Shown piece after piece: positions 1-12,849 of a stretch of 64,000 nucleotides of DNA. Location: contig JAUEDM010000008.1 in the NCBI GenBank assembly GCA_033439685.1, positions 434,001 through 498,000 on the forward strand, read 5' to 3'. The notes below the pieces were generated by a model. The model was not told the origin of the DNA. It was given only the letters and a program-made list of their open reading frames with translations, and did no database searches. The translations under genes and the position numbers were made by a program. Position 1 is the first letter of the stretch, and every line of letters begins with the position of its first letter. Source of the stretch: Apodospora peruviana. Its lineage: Eukaryota; Ascomycota; Sordariomycetes; Sordariales; Lasiosphaeriaceae.

Positions 1-671
1 TGTCAGTTCCTGGTCGCTAACTTTTTCTAGGAGTGCCATGATTTGAGGTTTCGTCTTTTTGGATAGTGTTTGGGTAGGTACGGATTTGTTGATCTACTGT
101 GGAAAACGAAAAGACTCTTCTAGTAATTACCGACTCTACCTATTTAGAGCTTAGATTAGACCACGACTGGGGGGCCCTGGATGGAGTTTGTCTGGTCGTT
201 TTGGCGTTCATGTTCAATACTGGCTTCTAGGTACAGCTAAACCCGGCCCCAATGCGGTGGAACACCCCACACAACCACATGCAGGATTTGGATGGCAGCT
301 AATGGGGAAGCCATGGGGAAGCCATGGGGAAGCTGGGGGACACCCGGGGCACAAAGTAAACAATGTGGGGTAGTAACGAAAAGGGGCAAAGGAACAAAAG
401 GGGGGTTAAGGTACCTGTAATGAGAGTTACCCCACACAATTGACCCTCCCCCCCCCCTTCCCCCCCCACGCGTATCGTACCATTCTTTACCTTACCGAGT
501 ACGGGTTACACACTGTATCCCACTACATGAACAAAGGCATGTAAACAAGGTACAAGTATATCAATGGTTTTGGGTTGGGCTTGGGTGAGCTGAGGCAGGA
601 CATATTAGTTAACTTATTTGGTTCGTGTTTTCATTTTACAACATTACCTTACCTACAAACATTCACAAATC
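1..671. other. 5' flank of the monooxygenase gene, no gene seen
   Basis: No convincing coding region. An 11-12 bp unit (ggggaagccat) is repeated three times at about 303-335, and a C-rich tract lies at 445-468. The last few hundred bases should contain the promoter of the gene starting at 672; I see no TATA box that I would commit to. Confidence 0.5.
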
Positions 672-2773
672 ATGGCCGTTCCAACACAACCACCCCTGAA
701 GGAGAGCAAAGTCGATGTCTTGATCGTTGGAGCGGGCCCAGCAGGGTATGTACCAAACCTAACCTACCTTACCCACCTTGGCTACACACAAAGAATCCGT
801 GTGTGTGTTTTGCAAGAGATTGACATGACATTAGGTACATGGCAGCACTGTGGCTCGCCAGGTTGGGGATAAACACAAAATTCATCGACAAGCGGTCGAC
901 CAAGATCTTCACAGGCCAAGCCGACGGACTTCAGCCGCGGGTTCTGGAAGTATTCGAGACATTCGGTTTCGTCGACCGGGCCCTCAAAGAAGTGGCCGTC
1001 GGCTACGAGGCGTGCTTCTACGAGCCCCACCCAGAGACCGGCCGGATCAGGCGCGTCGACAAGATACCCGAGGGCGTGCCGGGCATCTCGCGCTTTAATG
1101 GGTCCGTCATCCACCAGGGCCGCATCGAGACCTGGCTGTCCGACGCGATCGAGGAGTTCTCTGGAGGAAAAATCGCCGTCGAGCGGCCTTTTCTTCCTGA
1201 ATCTCTTGAGATTGGTGGGGACGAGGAATATCCGGTCAAGGTCGTTCTCAGAAAGCTACCGGACGACAAGGCGGGACCGGAGCAGTTCGGCCACAAGGTG
1301 CAAAACGGCTTGTACAGGCAGTTTGAGGGCGATCAGAATCAGCAGAATGGAGTGGACAGCCAAGAGGACTCCCTCGAGGTCGTGCGGGCGAAATATGTCT
1401 TGGGCTGCGACGGTGCGCACTCGTGGGTGCGCAAACAGCTGGGCATCGAGCATAAAGGGGAGACGACCGACTACGTGTGGGGCGTGCTGGACATTGTCCC
1501 CGTCACCGACTTTCCCGACATCCGCAAGCGCTGCTCCATCCACTCCAAGGACGGCGGCAGCATCATGGTGATTCCTCGCGAGAACGGCATCGTCCGGCTG
1601 TATATCCAGCTCCGCGAAGGAGCCCAGCACGAGGACCAGGACCCGGTCACGCCGATCATCTCCGCTGCTGGAGAAAAAGAAAAGCCTGGAAAAAAGGGTG
1701 TCCGCGTCGACCGCACCAAGTTGACGGCCGAGCACATCCTCGCCACGGCCCAAAACATCTTCCAACCTTACTCGCTCGAGGTGGCCGAGATGCACTGGTT
1801 CACGGCCTACCAGATCGGCCAGCGCGTGGCCACGAGCTTCCAGAAGGACGAGCGCGTCTTCATCGCAGGCGACGCCTGCCACACGCACTCGCCGAAAGCC
1901 GGCCAGGGCATGAACGTCTCCATGATGGACACGTTCAACCTAGCCTGGAAGGTCGCCTACGTGGTCAAAGGTCTGGCCAGGCCGTCGATTCTGTCCACGT
2001 ACGAGAGCGAACGGCGGGCGGTCGCCGAGGAGCTCATCGCCTACGACCAGCGGCTCAGCCGGCTCTTCTCGTCCAAGCCCGGCGAGATCGCCACCGAGGA
2101 GTTCCGCGCCGTGATCGACCGCGGCTCGGCTTTTACGACAGGCTGCACCGTCGACTATGCTTCCTCGCTGCTGATGGACAAGCCCGCGGACGCGGCAGCA
2201 GAGCGCTACGCTAGCCCGTTGGCAACGGGCCTGGCCATCGGGATGCGCCTCCCGGACGCGAAGATGATCATGCAGAGCGACGCGCGGCCATGGTTCCTCA
2301 ACCAGCGGCTGTTGTCGACCGGCCAGTTCCGCCTGCTCATCTTCATGGGCGATTACGCTTCGGTACCGGCGCTACGGGCGCAGATGGACGGCATCGGCGC
2401 ATTCTTGGCGGAGCCGGCTAATTCGCTACAGAAACTGCGCGACGACGGGGTGCTGCAGACCCTGCTGATCCACGCCAGTCGGCAGGACAAGGTCGAGTGG
2501 GATGATTTTCCTGCCGTGTTCCGCCCGCGCGACGAGCGTGGTGTGATGGACTACTGGCTGGTCATGGCCGACTCGGGCCCGAGCTGGCACGACGACAAGA
2601 CGGGAGAGGCGTACGAGAAGTATGGTATTAGTAAGGATGTCGGTGCTGTGGTCGTGCTGAGGCCGGATGGGTACGTCGCCAAGGTTGCTGAGCCGACTGT
2701 GGATGGCGTCAAGGATATTTGGAAGTGGTTGGGGCGTTTTGTTGTCGGGTTGGAATCGGGTGCAACACTGTAA
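672..2773 (+). CDS. FAD-dependent phenol 2-monooxygenase-like hydroxylase
   Basis: Two exons, 672-745 and 835-2773, separated by an 89-nt intron (GTATGT...TTAG), giving 670 aa. The short first exon is needed: it supplies the dinucleotide-binding loop VLIVGAGPAG at residues 17-26, which the longer exon alone lacks. A DG motif (GCDGAHSWVRK) lies near residue 213 and the GD motif (IAGDACHTHSPKAGQGMN) near 365. These three motifs in this order define class A aromatic flavoprotein hydroxylases, and the roughly 200-residue C-terminal extension fits the thioredoxin-like dimerisation domain of phenol hydroxylases. It should hydroxylate a phenolic ring using NAD(P)H and O2 in the cytosol. The exact substrate cannot be read; fungal paralogues act in catabolism or in secondary metabolism. 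The neighbouring MFS transporter on the same strand could move substrate or product (inference). Confidence 0.9.
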
Positions 2774-3648
2774 TTAGAAAGGCATCGTCTATCTAATTTT
2801 ATTTTACCCAAGTTTGTGGTCTGAAATTCCCTTGGACAGAGGGCACTAGAAGTGGCCAACTATTTGCTGCGCCAACTCGAAAGACGTCTTGTGAGTGAGT
2901 GCTCGCTTTAATTAATATGATTTGCTCCTGAACATGAACTTGACAGGATATGGCTGTTGATATTACAAGACACAGGTAGGTCCGTTTGTTTAATTACAAG
3001 CAAAACAAGACCTTTGACGAGTTTTCTCAGTTCCATCCGTCATGTCACCGACAGATGCCCAATGTGTAACCTAGTAAGCGAGTGTTTACAGACAGATGTG
3101 ATGGGCATGATCAAGGCCCTAGCCCAACGACATTAACAACAGCCATGCTGCCAACCCCGGATGAACATTTCCCATCAAAGAATCCAACAGGTCCAATCCA
3201 TTATGTATTTGAAAATAACTCCCTTTTATTACGTGCAACGCATATCTATTGACCCCACAAAGTCACCCCACAAACAACAAGGGTTTCCTCCCACGCTTCC
3301 GAGTTCGACAGGGGTAAAAACCTGGGGAAAGCTGACGGTTCTACGGGGTAACCCCGCAAAGACGGCGTCTTCCAGGTTCCCGGGCTCACGGGGTTGCCGG
3401 GTCTGCGAGGGTCTGCTGCATGAGTTGGAGGGCGCTAGGCTAGGCACTTTATATGTTTTGGTAAAAAGGAAAAATGAGACGCTGCTACTGTGGAGTTTGA
3501 TACCGGATCTATCTTCTTTCTCCGCTTTCCATCATCGGCTGGAAGCGAGCTGACATTCTGTAGGTAAGGTATATATATATACTTGCAGGACACGACCAAC
3601 TCCAATACACATCGTCGTCAACAGGTCTGAGTCCTGACACAAAACATC
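2774..3648. other. intergenic region between monooxygenase and MFS transporter
   Basis: 875 bp between two genes on the same strand. It should contain the terminator of the first gene and the promoter of the second. ORFs in this stretch (for example 3161-3553) have no recognisable domain and look fortuitous. Confidence 0.5.
3570..3581 (+). promoter_or_regulatory. TATA-like element of the MFS gene
   Basis: A 12-bp alternating TA run lies 68 bp upstream of the ATG at 3649. It is placed correctly for a fungal core promoter; its function is inferred. Confidence 0.4.
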
Positions 3649-5555
3649 ATGGCTTGGGGTATTCTCGAGGACACGTCGTCTGGCCTGGGCCACGTCCCGG
3701 GCACCGCACTGCTCGAGGAGGACTTCACCGGTGAGGAGGGCAGCGCCGCCCATCATTCCCACGAGCACCTCAAGAAGACGGTCGTCCGAGGCGAGACCAT
3801 CATCCTGGTCCCGCAGCCGTCCGACGACGCAAACGACCCGTTGGGCTGGCCACTGTGGACAAGAGATTTGCTTTTCCTGCTCTATGCATACTGCGGCCTT
3901 CTCTGCATTGGCGGGTGAGTACCGTACCTACCTTACCTACCTATCCATGGTGAGGGATGTCGTCTAACTTTGTTTTCTTAGGATCGGACCGATCCTCTCA
4001 TCCCTGACCCTCGACCTCGTGGCCCGCTTCGGCATCAGTTTCACCGACGTCTCCCTCCTGACGGGCTACAGCCTCTGCGCGACCGGAGCGTCGGGGTTAT
4101 TCATCTCGGCGGTGACGCACAAGTACGGAAAACGCATTCCCTTGCTCTTCTCCATGGCGGCAGCCTTCGCCGGCACCCTTTGGGGTGGCGCCGCCACCTC
4201 GCACCATTCGCTCCTGGGCGCCCGCATCGTGCAGGGCTTTTCCGTCTCCATGTTTGAGAGTGTCTTCTTCGCCGTCGTGGGCGACCTATATTTTGTGCAC
4301 GAGCGAGGCGTCCGCGTCGCCCTCGTGACGACGTGCATTTCCGGTCTGTCCAACCTGCCGCCCGTCCTGGCCGGCAAGATCGCGACGGACTTGGGTTGGA
4401 GGTGGGTGTTTTGGCTGCTGTCCATCTTTCTGGGTGTTGGTTTGGGTCTGTCGGTCCTTTTAGGTTGGGAGACGGCGTATAACCGCAACCCGGTGTACGA
4501 CACCGACGTGGCCTCTGTGGATGTAAGCATCATCATCATCCCTTGTCACAACATCACTCAAATACTTACTTTGGTTTCATTAGGTTCTCGACACCCTCGA
4601 CGCAAAGATGGCTGCTCGTTCCACGCACGTCGAAGGCGAGACCGACAAGAAGCTGGAGGACATGGAGAAGCTAGAAAAGCGAACGACGACGGCGACCAGC
4701 ACAAGCATCGCAGCAGCAGCAGCGCGTCCAAGGCAGTCCTTCGCCGCCCGTCTGCACCCGTACTCAGGCACATACACGCACAAACCGCTCTGGCGGCTCG
4801 CCATCGACCCGGTGCTGATCCTGGCCAACCCGGCCGTCATCTGGGCCGTCCTCCTCATGTCCTTCCCCACACTCTGGGTCATCGGCATCAACCTGCTCAT
4901 CGCCCAGATCTTTTCGGGCCCGCCCTTCCAGCTGACCACCACCCAGCTGGGCTACATGAGCGCCGGTCCCACGGTGGGCGGTTCGTTGGGGTCCGTCTTT
5001 GCCGGCCTCATGTCGGACCCGCTGATCAAGTACATGTCGCGCAAGAACGGGGGCGTCTACGAGCCCGAGTTCCGCTTGTTGCTGATCGTGCCCGCCGTCG
5101 TCTTGTCAGCGATCGCCTACTTCCTGTTTGGACACTTCGTCATCGAGCCGGGCGTCAGCCCCGTCGCCATGGCCACGCTGTGGGGCCTCGCGACGGCGTC
5201 CCTTCAGTTTGTCATGATGGCCGTCGGCACCTACTGCGTCGACGCCTACCGTGCGAGCAGCGTCGAGATTTTCATTTCTACCATGGTCATCAAGAATTTT
5301 CTGTTTTTCGGGTTCACATGTGAGTTTTTCTTTCCTTTCCTTTCAGATCCCACCTCTCCGACAGCTAACCAAAGGCCGTGTCTAGACTTCTTAAACGACT
5401 GGGTTGCGCAATGGGGAGGCCGTCGCATGTTCTACTGCATCGCTGGGATCCAGATCGGACTTTGCCTGACCACTATCCCACTCTATGTCTATGGCAAGCA
5501 GCTTCGGGCTTGGTGGCATAAGCCTTCTTCTTCTTCTTCTCATCAGGATAAATAA
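3649..5555 (+). CDS. MFS (major facilitator superfamily) transporter
   Basis: Four exons, 3649-3914, 3982-4522, 4584-5319 and 5386-5555, give 570 aa. A hydrophilic N-terminus of about 65 residues is followed by DPLGWPLW, the short motif that precedes the first membrane helix in fungal DHA-type drug/proton antiporters. Twelve hydrophobic helices can be traced, split by a charged central loop (KLEDMEKLEKRTTT). The C-terminus carries the late-helix motif NDWVAQWG followed by GRRMFY and ends in a Ser-rich tail. The third intron (5320-5385, 66 nt) is a multiple of three without a stop, so a retained-intron reading of exon 3 into exon 4 also stays open; the spliced form joins GFTY to FLNDWV and fits the family better. 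Substrate is unknown. It follows the monooxygenase gene on the same strand. Confidence 0.88.
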
Positions 5556-6147
5556 CCCTCCTCCTCAGGTCAGGAACACACACACAAACACGACTGGACG
5601 CCTTCCTAGCTAGCACGTATATAGTTGCCGAGATATATAATACTTTATATCGAATACAAAAAAGCAAGCCGAGGATACAAAGAATGTGAGTGTTGTATGT
5701 GTTACGTATCAATTCGTGTTATCTTTTTCTCGCCAACTGTTACGTTTCAGCTTCGGAGGAGCGTTGCTTGGATTTGTTTGTTTTGCGTACGCAGACTGTG
5801 TTCCACCATCTATGGCCGTATGTACTGGTATTCCTACAAATTGCGGCATATATGTCTGAGATTTCCAGGACAAAGGTATGTAGAAGAGCTTTATCTATTG
5901 ATTGTTTTACTACACAGAGAGAGGCGGAGAAACCTGTAATCAAGTAGGTATGTAACAGACAGAGAGCCTTTAGGGGCTGTTAATACCGTGCAGTTTATGC
6001 GCGGGTAGATCAGGGGTTACGTGCTCTGCCGTTCAGTTCAGTAGGTTGTCATAAGAGGAGCGGTATTCCGTACCAGGTAATTAGTGAAATAGAATTTATA
6101 TCGTATTTAACCTCAACCTCAATAATTCTTATATTTCCCCTTTTCCT

Positions 6148-6149
<2 letters not shown>

Positions 6150-6183
<34 letters not shown>

Positions 6184-6194
6184 GGGGGGGGGGG
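6150..6194. repeat. T(33)G(12) homopolymer junction
   Basis: Thirty-three T run directly into twelve G. On the minus strand this reads C(12)A(33), and could be the poly(A) end of an old retroposed copy, although nothing recognisable precedes it. Confidence 0.9.
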
Positions 6195-9100
6195 CACAAA
6201 ACGGTGGTTCATTCAATGCCAGCTTGGCAGGTGCTCTTCCCAACGCCGGAACAGCAGGGAGGAGGAGTGCATTTAGAGAAATGTAAGGCAAGTTTCCTAT
6301 GAGACGGACCCTGTTGTAGTCTGATAATCGCGAATACGGCAACGGACCCCGTTCCCTGCCTGCGCGAGGAACGGAAACCAAGAAACATCCCCATGTTAGC
6401 AGGACGTGCGTGCAGCAACTTGGCTTTTAGTGCTAATGCAAACCTGTCACTCCGTGGATTCCTCATTGATCCAGGCAGTAAACGTGCCCCATAGGGAACT
6501 GCGAGGGTAGGCGGCTCGGATTATCTCGAAACCAGCTACTATTAGTAGGTAAACATTCCTGCGGGGGGGAATACGCCACAGTATGACAAGGGCGTCGAAA
6601 TATGTACCACAGTCCATGCATTTTGTGTGATCCGAGCACGACCGCACACGCCTGCCCCAACACAAGGGGTGAAAACAACATGGGGAGCTACAATATGGGG
6701 AGATACAGACAGGGAAAGCTACGGCTTTTCAAGGCACAGAAAAAGATTTGACTGGTATGACACCCCTCCCCCCCCCCCCCCCCAATGTCATTGCTACCAC
6801 TAAGGAACCCATGGGTTCAGCGATTACCTTTTGACCTGATTACGCGTGTCATGGAGCAGCAGTGGGTAAGTTGATGAGCAAATTACGCGGACAATGGCGG
6901 GATCAATACGGTCTCGCGTAGTGAGGCGTGGTTGATCTCGTCTGTTGGATTGCGGCCTTGCAGCAAGGTAAGGAAGCGGCTGGGGGTTATCATTCAGGCG
7001 TACGGCTGGCCTGTTAAGATTGTCAACAGTTACTTCCAGCCCTGGGAACTACTTGGGTGCAAATAGCCCAAGTATTTATGGTAAACGGTGTCTCAGATCC
7101 TTGTAATTTAAATATCGAGCATTCTCCGCTTAGAGATCCATTTAAACGGTTGTGATGAATTGGGTACATGTAGGAATGGTATCGCTATCTCTGAATAAAG
7201 AAATAAAACATATTTAAATCTCGAGGTGGTCCCCGACGAGAGGCCCACCATGGAGCCCCCGAGGACCTTCGGCCCAAAATGACGGCTGGCAATGCAGACC
7301 AACATGATAACTCCGATACCAACACTGCCGCCGTCTTATCCACCGGCCATCAGGATTCCCTCTTATCCAGAGATGACGGGCTAGATACTTTATACAGGAA
7401 AGCAACTACCTCGATGCGAGTGGTCAGAGACCCGAGGAACTGGTTCCGTGAGCGTTTCGTGAACCGTTAGGACAGTTATTCGCTCACACCCCGAGGGGGC
7501 CTGTTTGATGGCCCACAAACCACCGACATGCTCCATTCCCATCATCCTTCCGATCACACAAAGTTCCCTGGTTCCATCGATCCTTGGGCGCCCGCGAGCT
7601 GCAGCACAAAGGTATGATGGCTCATCACGATAGAGGATTGTGCCTCAGCTACTATTCAGAATACGCCACAACATCGTCGGCCTTGCCAATCGGAGACCGC
7701 CTCCCCCTACAAGGCAAGGTAGATTTCGATCGTGAAGTGTGGCGCCCTGCGATAGGGCCAGGATTACCGACTGAATCGGTAGGAGAATCGCTCGGTAGGT
7801 AGGCGGGCCTCAGGCGGCCCCTTATTGGGCATCCTGGGCTGTTTGGCGGCCGAGGCGGGCGGCGTAGCGGCCTCAAAATTCATTCACGAACAGGCAGCTC
7901 CGACAGACAGCCACTGATTTGCCCATGGGCTGAAATATTGCGATTGCGGAACAGTCCAGGGTGAAGAGAGAACCTTGTTGGTTGGACGCACCCCGGCAGC
8001 CACTGAGCGATGGGGGCCGGTCCAGTCAACCTGAACCCATGTCATCTGCTCTATCCGCATTCCATGTGGAATCCAGAATCCCATGTAACTTTGCCGCATT
8101 GACCGTGCTTTTTCTTACCGTAGTAGATACCCAAATGCAGATTGTATGCGAACTGTATCAAAGCCAGGACGTAAATACGCCTGTCAGTCTTCGACGCCCC
8201 CCCTTGTCCCAGGGGACGAAGAGCCGGAACCATGACGCCGCAGTCTCAACTGTGGGCCTACCCGGCAGCAACGGGGCGATGATGACTCCGACTTCCATTT
8301 GCTCGTTCAGCAGCCACTCATACTCGTCCGTCTCAAGTCCAGCGTCCACAATACGCCTTACCACCCCTAGAGTCGACGACAGCGTCGCAGGGACAGAAAC
8401 ACCGACTGGACTTTTGAACAACAACGTTTCGAGGCTAGCAGACGACGAGAAATGTGACGGCGAATCGGCCCCAGCAGAAGGACTTGTCATCGTGATTTTG
8501 ACTGGGACCCCCAAAGACGGGATAACACTACTCGCTTGTGCACATGTCAAACTTGGATAGGCTGTACTGATATCCCCCCAAACTGATAATGCAGCTACTA
8601 GCGCGAGATGGGATTCGGTGGCTTTTTCTGTTTTGTCGGTCGACACCTCTCCTCCACACTTTGCTGAGTGTCCCTCCGTCGGAAGGATCCCACCCCCTGA
8701 AACTTCCGCCGTGATGGCGTTTTTTTTTCGATGAACGAAGCGGCTAGGCGTCCAATTCCATCTCAAGCTGTTGTGCTTTCTTCAAATTTTTGTTGTTCCT
8801 TCGAGCTTCTAGATCTTCTAGTGCTGACATAGCCGCCGTGAGATGAGATGGCATCTGCGGGAGTTACACTAAGGAAAGGTCGCAGAACGGCCGCGTGGAA
8901 GGACATTTCGGAAAAAAAAAAAAAAAAAAAGAGAATAAAAAGAAAAAGAATCTGACCACAGGGCTTTTTTTATCTCCATTTAGTAAATCTATTTTCCTTT
9001 TAGTACCCGCCCCGCGTTGTTGGGCCCTACGGCCGTCGCCCCTGGCCTGCATGCAGACGACCTGCTGCTTGCTCCGTTTTCAGAATCCCTACAAGGAGCC

Positions 9101-9928
9101 CCTACGCCTCTTTTTTCTCTCTCTTCCTTGCAGGGCTGGAGCATCTGCCAGTCTGCTCCATTAAACAGGAAAGATGAAAGGGTACATGATGGAATTAAAC
9201 AGGTACATCCCTCACGAAGGATCAAATGTATCTTCCTCTCTACCACTGAACGCGTCTCTGGCAAACCCAACAACCACGGACCGCCGTGCGTGACCTGTTC
9301 CATCAACCAGGTTTTTGCAAAAATGCAACCCAGGGGCAAGAGCACCTAATTACCACCCCCCAGAAGAGTGTCACATTACAGACAACCGTGAATCTACCCA
9401 GTAAGGCTCATCAGTTTACACTGCAGCTTGTCGGCTTCCCGATCCCGGTATCCGGTGGCGTAACCTATCGCTCGCGGTACGTCTTTGTCTAGGACAGGTA
9501 TTAATGCTCAAACAAGATTGGCTGTTGAACGAGGTTCATGAGAAAAAGTCAAGATACTACTATATATTCAAATATGTATTTCTCATCTCAAGACATATAG
9601 TCATCCTTGAGGCTCAGAGGGGGGGGGATTTACAATCAGCCGCTAGTAGTCAGGTCACGAACAACAACCCGCTCAAATTGACGACGATAGACGTCATCTT
9701 TTTTTAGGGTTTATCACTGAAGATCAGTTTGGTGCTGAGAGAAATGACTGCCGTAAGGCAAACACGTCCACCATGCCCAAAGAACGTATTTACCTACCTT
9801 GGTTACTTTAGGTATTATCTCCGATGAAAGACAGCAACTGCAAAAAACGCCGTGAACGCACGACTGGCCACGTCCGTCCCATATCATGTCTCATATATAC
9901 TCGCCGCCTGTGTGCATTAGAGGCGGGA

Positions 9929-9948
9929 GGGGGGGGGGGGGGGGGGGG
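9929..9948. repeat. poly(G) tract of 20
   Basis: An uninterrupted G(20) run, one of at least six oligo(dG:dC) tracts of 12 or more in the window (others at 6183, 6768, 21167, 31011 and 49786). Confidence 0.9.
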
Positions 9949-10210
9949 AGAAACAAACTATGACAGATCAGGTGCGGCACAGCAACTGAGACAGACAGTC
10001 GCGGCGTGCGTCACTGTACGTACCTCCTTTCCCAAACAGCAACAGCAGCAGCAGCTCCGTCTATCTTACTCATATACTTAGTTAGTTTTCAATGTCATTT
10101 ATTTAGGACTTTTGTAAATCATGCGGTCAGTAGTAATACGGTGCCTTCATTTGAACGGTGTGCTTGAACATAGCTAGTGTCGGTCCGTTCGCCGCCAGTC
10201 ACTTTGATGC

Positions 10211-10326
10211 GTTTGCCCATAAAAGCTCCCTGTCTGCTCAGAAGGGTCCAGAACCAGTAGCCATAGGAACCAAAAACCGCACATTGTGAACAACAACGAA
10301 GACTAGAAACTGTCCTTATTATTGAG
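10211..10326 (-). repeat. LINE tail segment, copy 1
   Basis: About 115 bp, from cccataaaagct to cttattatt on the plus strand, is repeated in direct orientation at 18868-18983 with roughly 90 percent identity by eye. In the minus-strand sense it is the last part of the LINE 3' region, so the second copy is best read as a strongly 5'-truncated insertion of the same family. Confidence 0.75.
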
Positions 10327-10370
10327 AAGGGCAAGAACGTGTTTTCGGACCTAGCAGTCCACTTTCTGTT

Positions 10371-10397
10371 GGATGGATGGATGGATGGATGGATGGA
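10371..10397. repeat. (GGAT)n microsatellite
   Basis: Six to seven tandem ggat units inside the LINE 3' untranslated region. Confidence 0.85.
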
Positions 10398-10587
10398 ATT
10401 TATTTCGCCCGGAGGCACTAAAAGCCTAAAGGGCCTATGCACGCTAACAACATTCAGTTCATCCAATTCTGCCATTGTCTCGTCCAAGCCCTCTACTTTT
10501 TCACCTTTAGACCACCCAACGCCTCTTGTCATATTATTAGCAGATCGCCTGAGAGGTTATATTCTCCAAGTGTTCAGCGTCCTATCT

Positions 10588-12849
10588 TCAGCAGCTAAAG
10601 CAGGATCTGCTGGTTGAGGCTACGTGGGCCCCTTGGTCAAGTTCTTTTACTGCGATCGATCTATTCTCCACATCCAAATCCAATCTTCCCGTTGACATGG
10701 CATACTTGATCATTGCCCGAACCGCCTTCATGTCTGGCGACCATTTCTTGGGGTCTGATGGTGCTTTTCCACCCAGATAGAACGAGAGACTCCCCCGTCT
10801 TGTCGTACATTGAAGCATACCTTCTCGTAAAGCTGTCCACCTTACGCATCGTAGCAGAAAGTGATCTACTGTTTCCTTCGCGTGACCGCAATGGCATAGG
10901 TCGGATTCAGTAGTTCCGATTTTATATAAAAATCCATTCAATCTCGCCATACCTGTCCGGAGTTGTGCCAGTACACAGGCCTCTTTTCGCTTCAACTTGT
11001 CGTATAGGTCGTGTGTGTGTCTGCCCGGGAGCGCCACATCGATGGTCTTTGAGAACTTGCCCACCCCTTCCGGGAGCTTTGTCCGCTTTTGCCTGGCTGT
11101 TGCTAGTCTAATCGCAGTTGACTTGGCCTGCTGTGCGTGGTGGTATGGTGCATGCCCTCGCTTTGTTGCCCTTTGTGCTGCTGCTTTTGCTTCAGATCCC
11201 AGTGAAAAGTCACTATCTGTTGGTACCCACTGGAAGACCACTGAGTTACCTCTTTGGTTCAGCAGTTTGGTCGACTCGTATATTTGTCGTATCGTGGCTT
11301 GACCTGACTGCTGCTGCGGTTGACCAATTGCTCTCAGCGCCGATTGGTTCCTTGTGAAAATTGTGATATGTCTGTGACAGACGGTCGGTGACACATTCTG
11401 CAAAGCCGTTGCTATAGCCAGTAATTCTGCGGTATACGGATTCTGCTCTTCCCTTGTTCCAATGGTTACCGCCTGTTTTGTCGCTGCTTCATCCGTCCTA
11501 TGGAAGAGGGTGTCCCGTACACAGCTGCCCATACCAACCATGCCTCTCTTTACAGACACGCCAGTAGCGATCACAATGCCTGTTGTTTTACTCACTACTT
11601 CGGCTGCTTTCTTCCGGTCTGGTTCATATCTTATCTGTAGACGTGGCTCCCAAGGCGGGATGGCGTACTCTCTGATAGTCTCCATCCGATAGACACATAC
11701 TCCTTCCATTAATTGGGCGATTCTCTGAAGTGGGGAGACAAATCACACTGTTGTTCGGATTTTCTTCAATGCGAACGGATGTGTTCCGGGCAGTGTATGG
11801 ATATTGATCCATAATCTAGCTGCCCCCTGGGCATGACGTTCTCGTATCGAAGGAATGCTGGCTTCCGCTTCTGCCACAGCCGTTGCTACTGTTCGAAAAG
11901 CCCCTGTGATAGCCAAAGCCCCGGTCTTCTGTGCCCTGTTTAACCAACTCAGCGCCTTTTCCCCGTACGCGTGCATCCAGACGTTTGCAGCGTAGCCCGT
12001 GACAGGGGCGACCGTCGTCGTGAATAGCTGTCTCGCTGTCCGTGGAGAGAGCATCTTCAATCTCTTCAAAGCTAAGGCCGCTGCAAGACCCTTGGCTGCT
12101 GTCCTGGCTATATGCTGCTTATAGCGGAGTTCGCAGTCCATAATAACCCCCAGGATCTTTGCACTGTCTTTGGGTTTGACTGTCTCTCCTTTGATCGTAT
12201 ACAGAGCCTCCGATGATCGTGCCTTGGTCCTTGTGAAGTGTATGATGGCTGACTTTTCGCCTTCGAACTGGGCGCCACTCCGACGTTCCCAATCTTGGGC
12301 TCTTTCTATAATAGCTTGGATGCCTGCGCGGTTGGATTCTGCTGAAGGACCTGTCACCCAGGCTGTGTAGTCGTCAATAAAGGCTATTGCCCTTCCATTC
12401 GCGTCAATCTTGTGTTGAACTCGATCTGCATTGAAGAAGAGGAACAATATTGGAGATAACGGCGATCCTTGCGGGAGACCTGCCTAAGGTAACTCTTGCC
12501 TTTCAGACGTAAATCCGTTTACGACAACGGTCGCTGTACGCCTGGAACAGAACGTATCAATCCACCTAACCAGGGTTTCTGGTATACCTCTTGATCGAAG
12601 TCTCTGGAGGAGTCTGTGCTTGAAGACCCCGTTATATGCCCCTTTAATGTCAAAGCTAATCAGGCTGAGTAATTTTCTGCAGCTCCACGCTTTGTAGATC
12701 TGTTCTTGCAATAGGAGGAGGGCCTGTTCGGTTGAACGTCTCTTTCTAGCCCCAAAGTGGTTAGCAGGTAGAAGACCAAAAGTCTCCACGGCGTAAGATA
12801 TACGTTCCGCAACGACTGTCTCCAGCACCTTGCCTAGCGTAGAGAGCAA
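10588..12849 (-). pseudogene. LINE reverse transcriptase and RNase H, two nonsense codons
   Basis: One frame covers RT and RNase H. RT landmarks are GKVLETVVAERI, the palm block FDIKGAYNGV, AGLPQGSPLSPILF, and the catalytic box FIDDYTAWV in place of the usual YADD/FVDD. A C-terminal RNase H-like domain follows (TGIVIATGVSV, then NPYTAELLAIATAL), ending with a zinc-binding-like CHCGHAKETVDHFLLRC. In-frame TAG (near 12484) precedes AGLPQGS and TGA (near 11741) separates RT from RNase H. The N-terminal RT blocks are absent. The enzyme would have primed reverse transcription at a nicked target; this copy cannot. Confidence 0.85.

Larger units (their letters stand above)
5556..10100. other. long intergenic stretch, homopolymer tracts, no supported gene
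   Basis: About 4.5 kb in which I cannot support a gene. Open frames exist (for example 7961-8560 plus, 8158-8766 minus, 8989-9345 minus), but none shows a domain, a signal peptide or a coherent splice model. The region holds T(33)G(12) at 6150-6194, C(16) at 6768-6783, A(19) at 8912-8930 and G(20) at 9929-9948. It may be degraded transposon sequence, but no terminal repeats were found. Confidence 0.5.

Noticed and set aside
303..335. Short direct repeats as a possible CRISPR-like array
   Set aside because: Units are contiguous with no spacers, and the genome is fungal.
1256..1888. 210-codon antisense frame in the monooxygenase
   Set aside because: Shadow of a clear coding exon.
7961..8766. 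Overlapping 199- and 202-codon frames on opposite strands
   Set aside because: Neither shows a domain, signal peptide or splice support, and they overlap almost fully.
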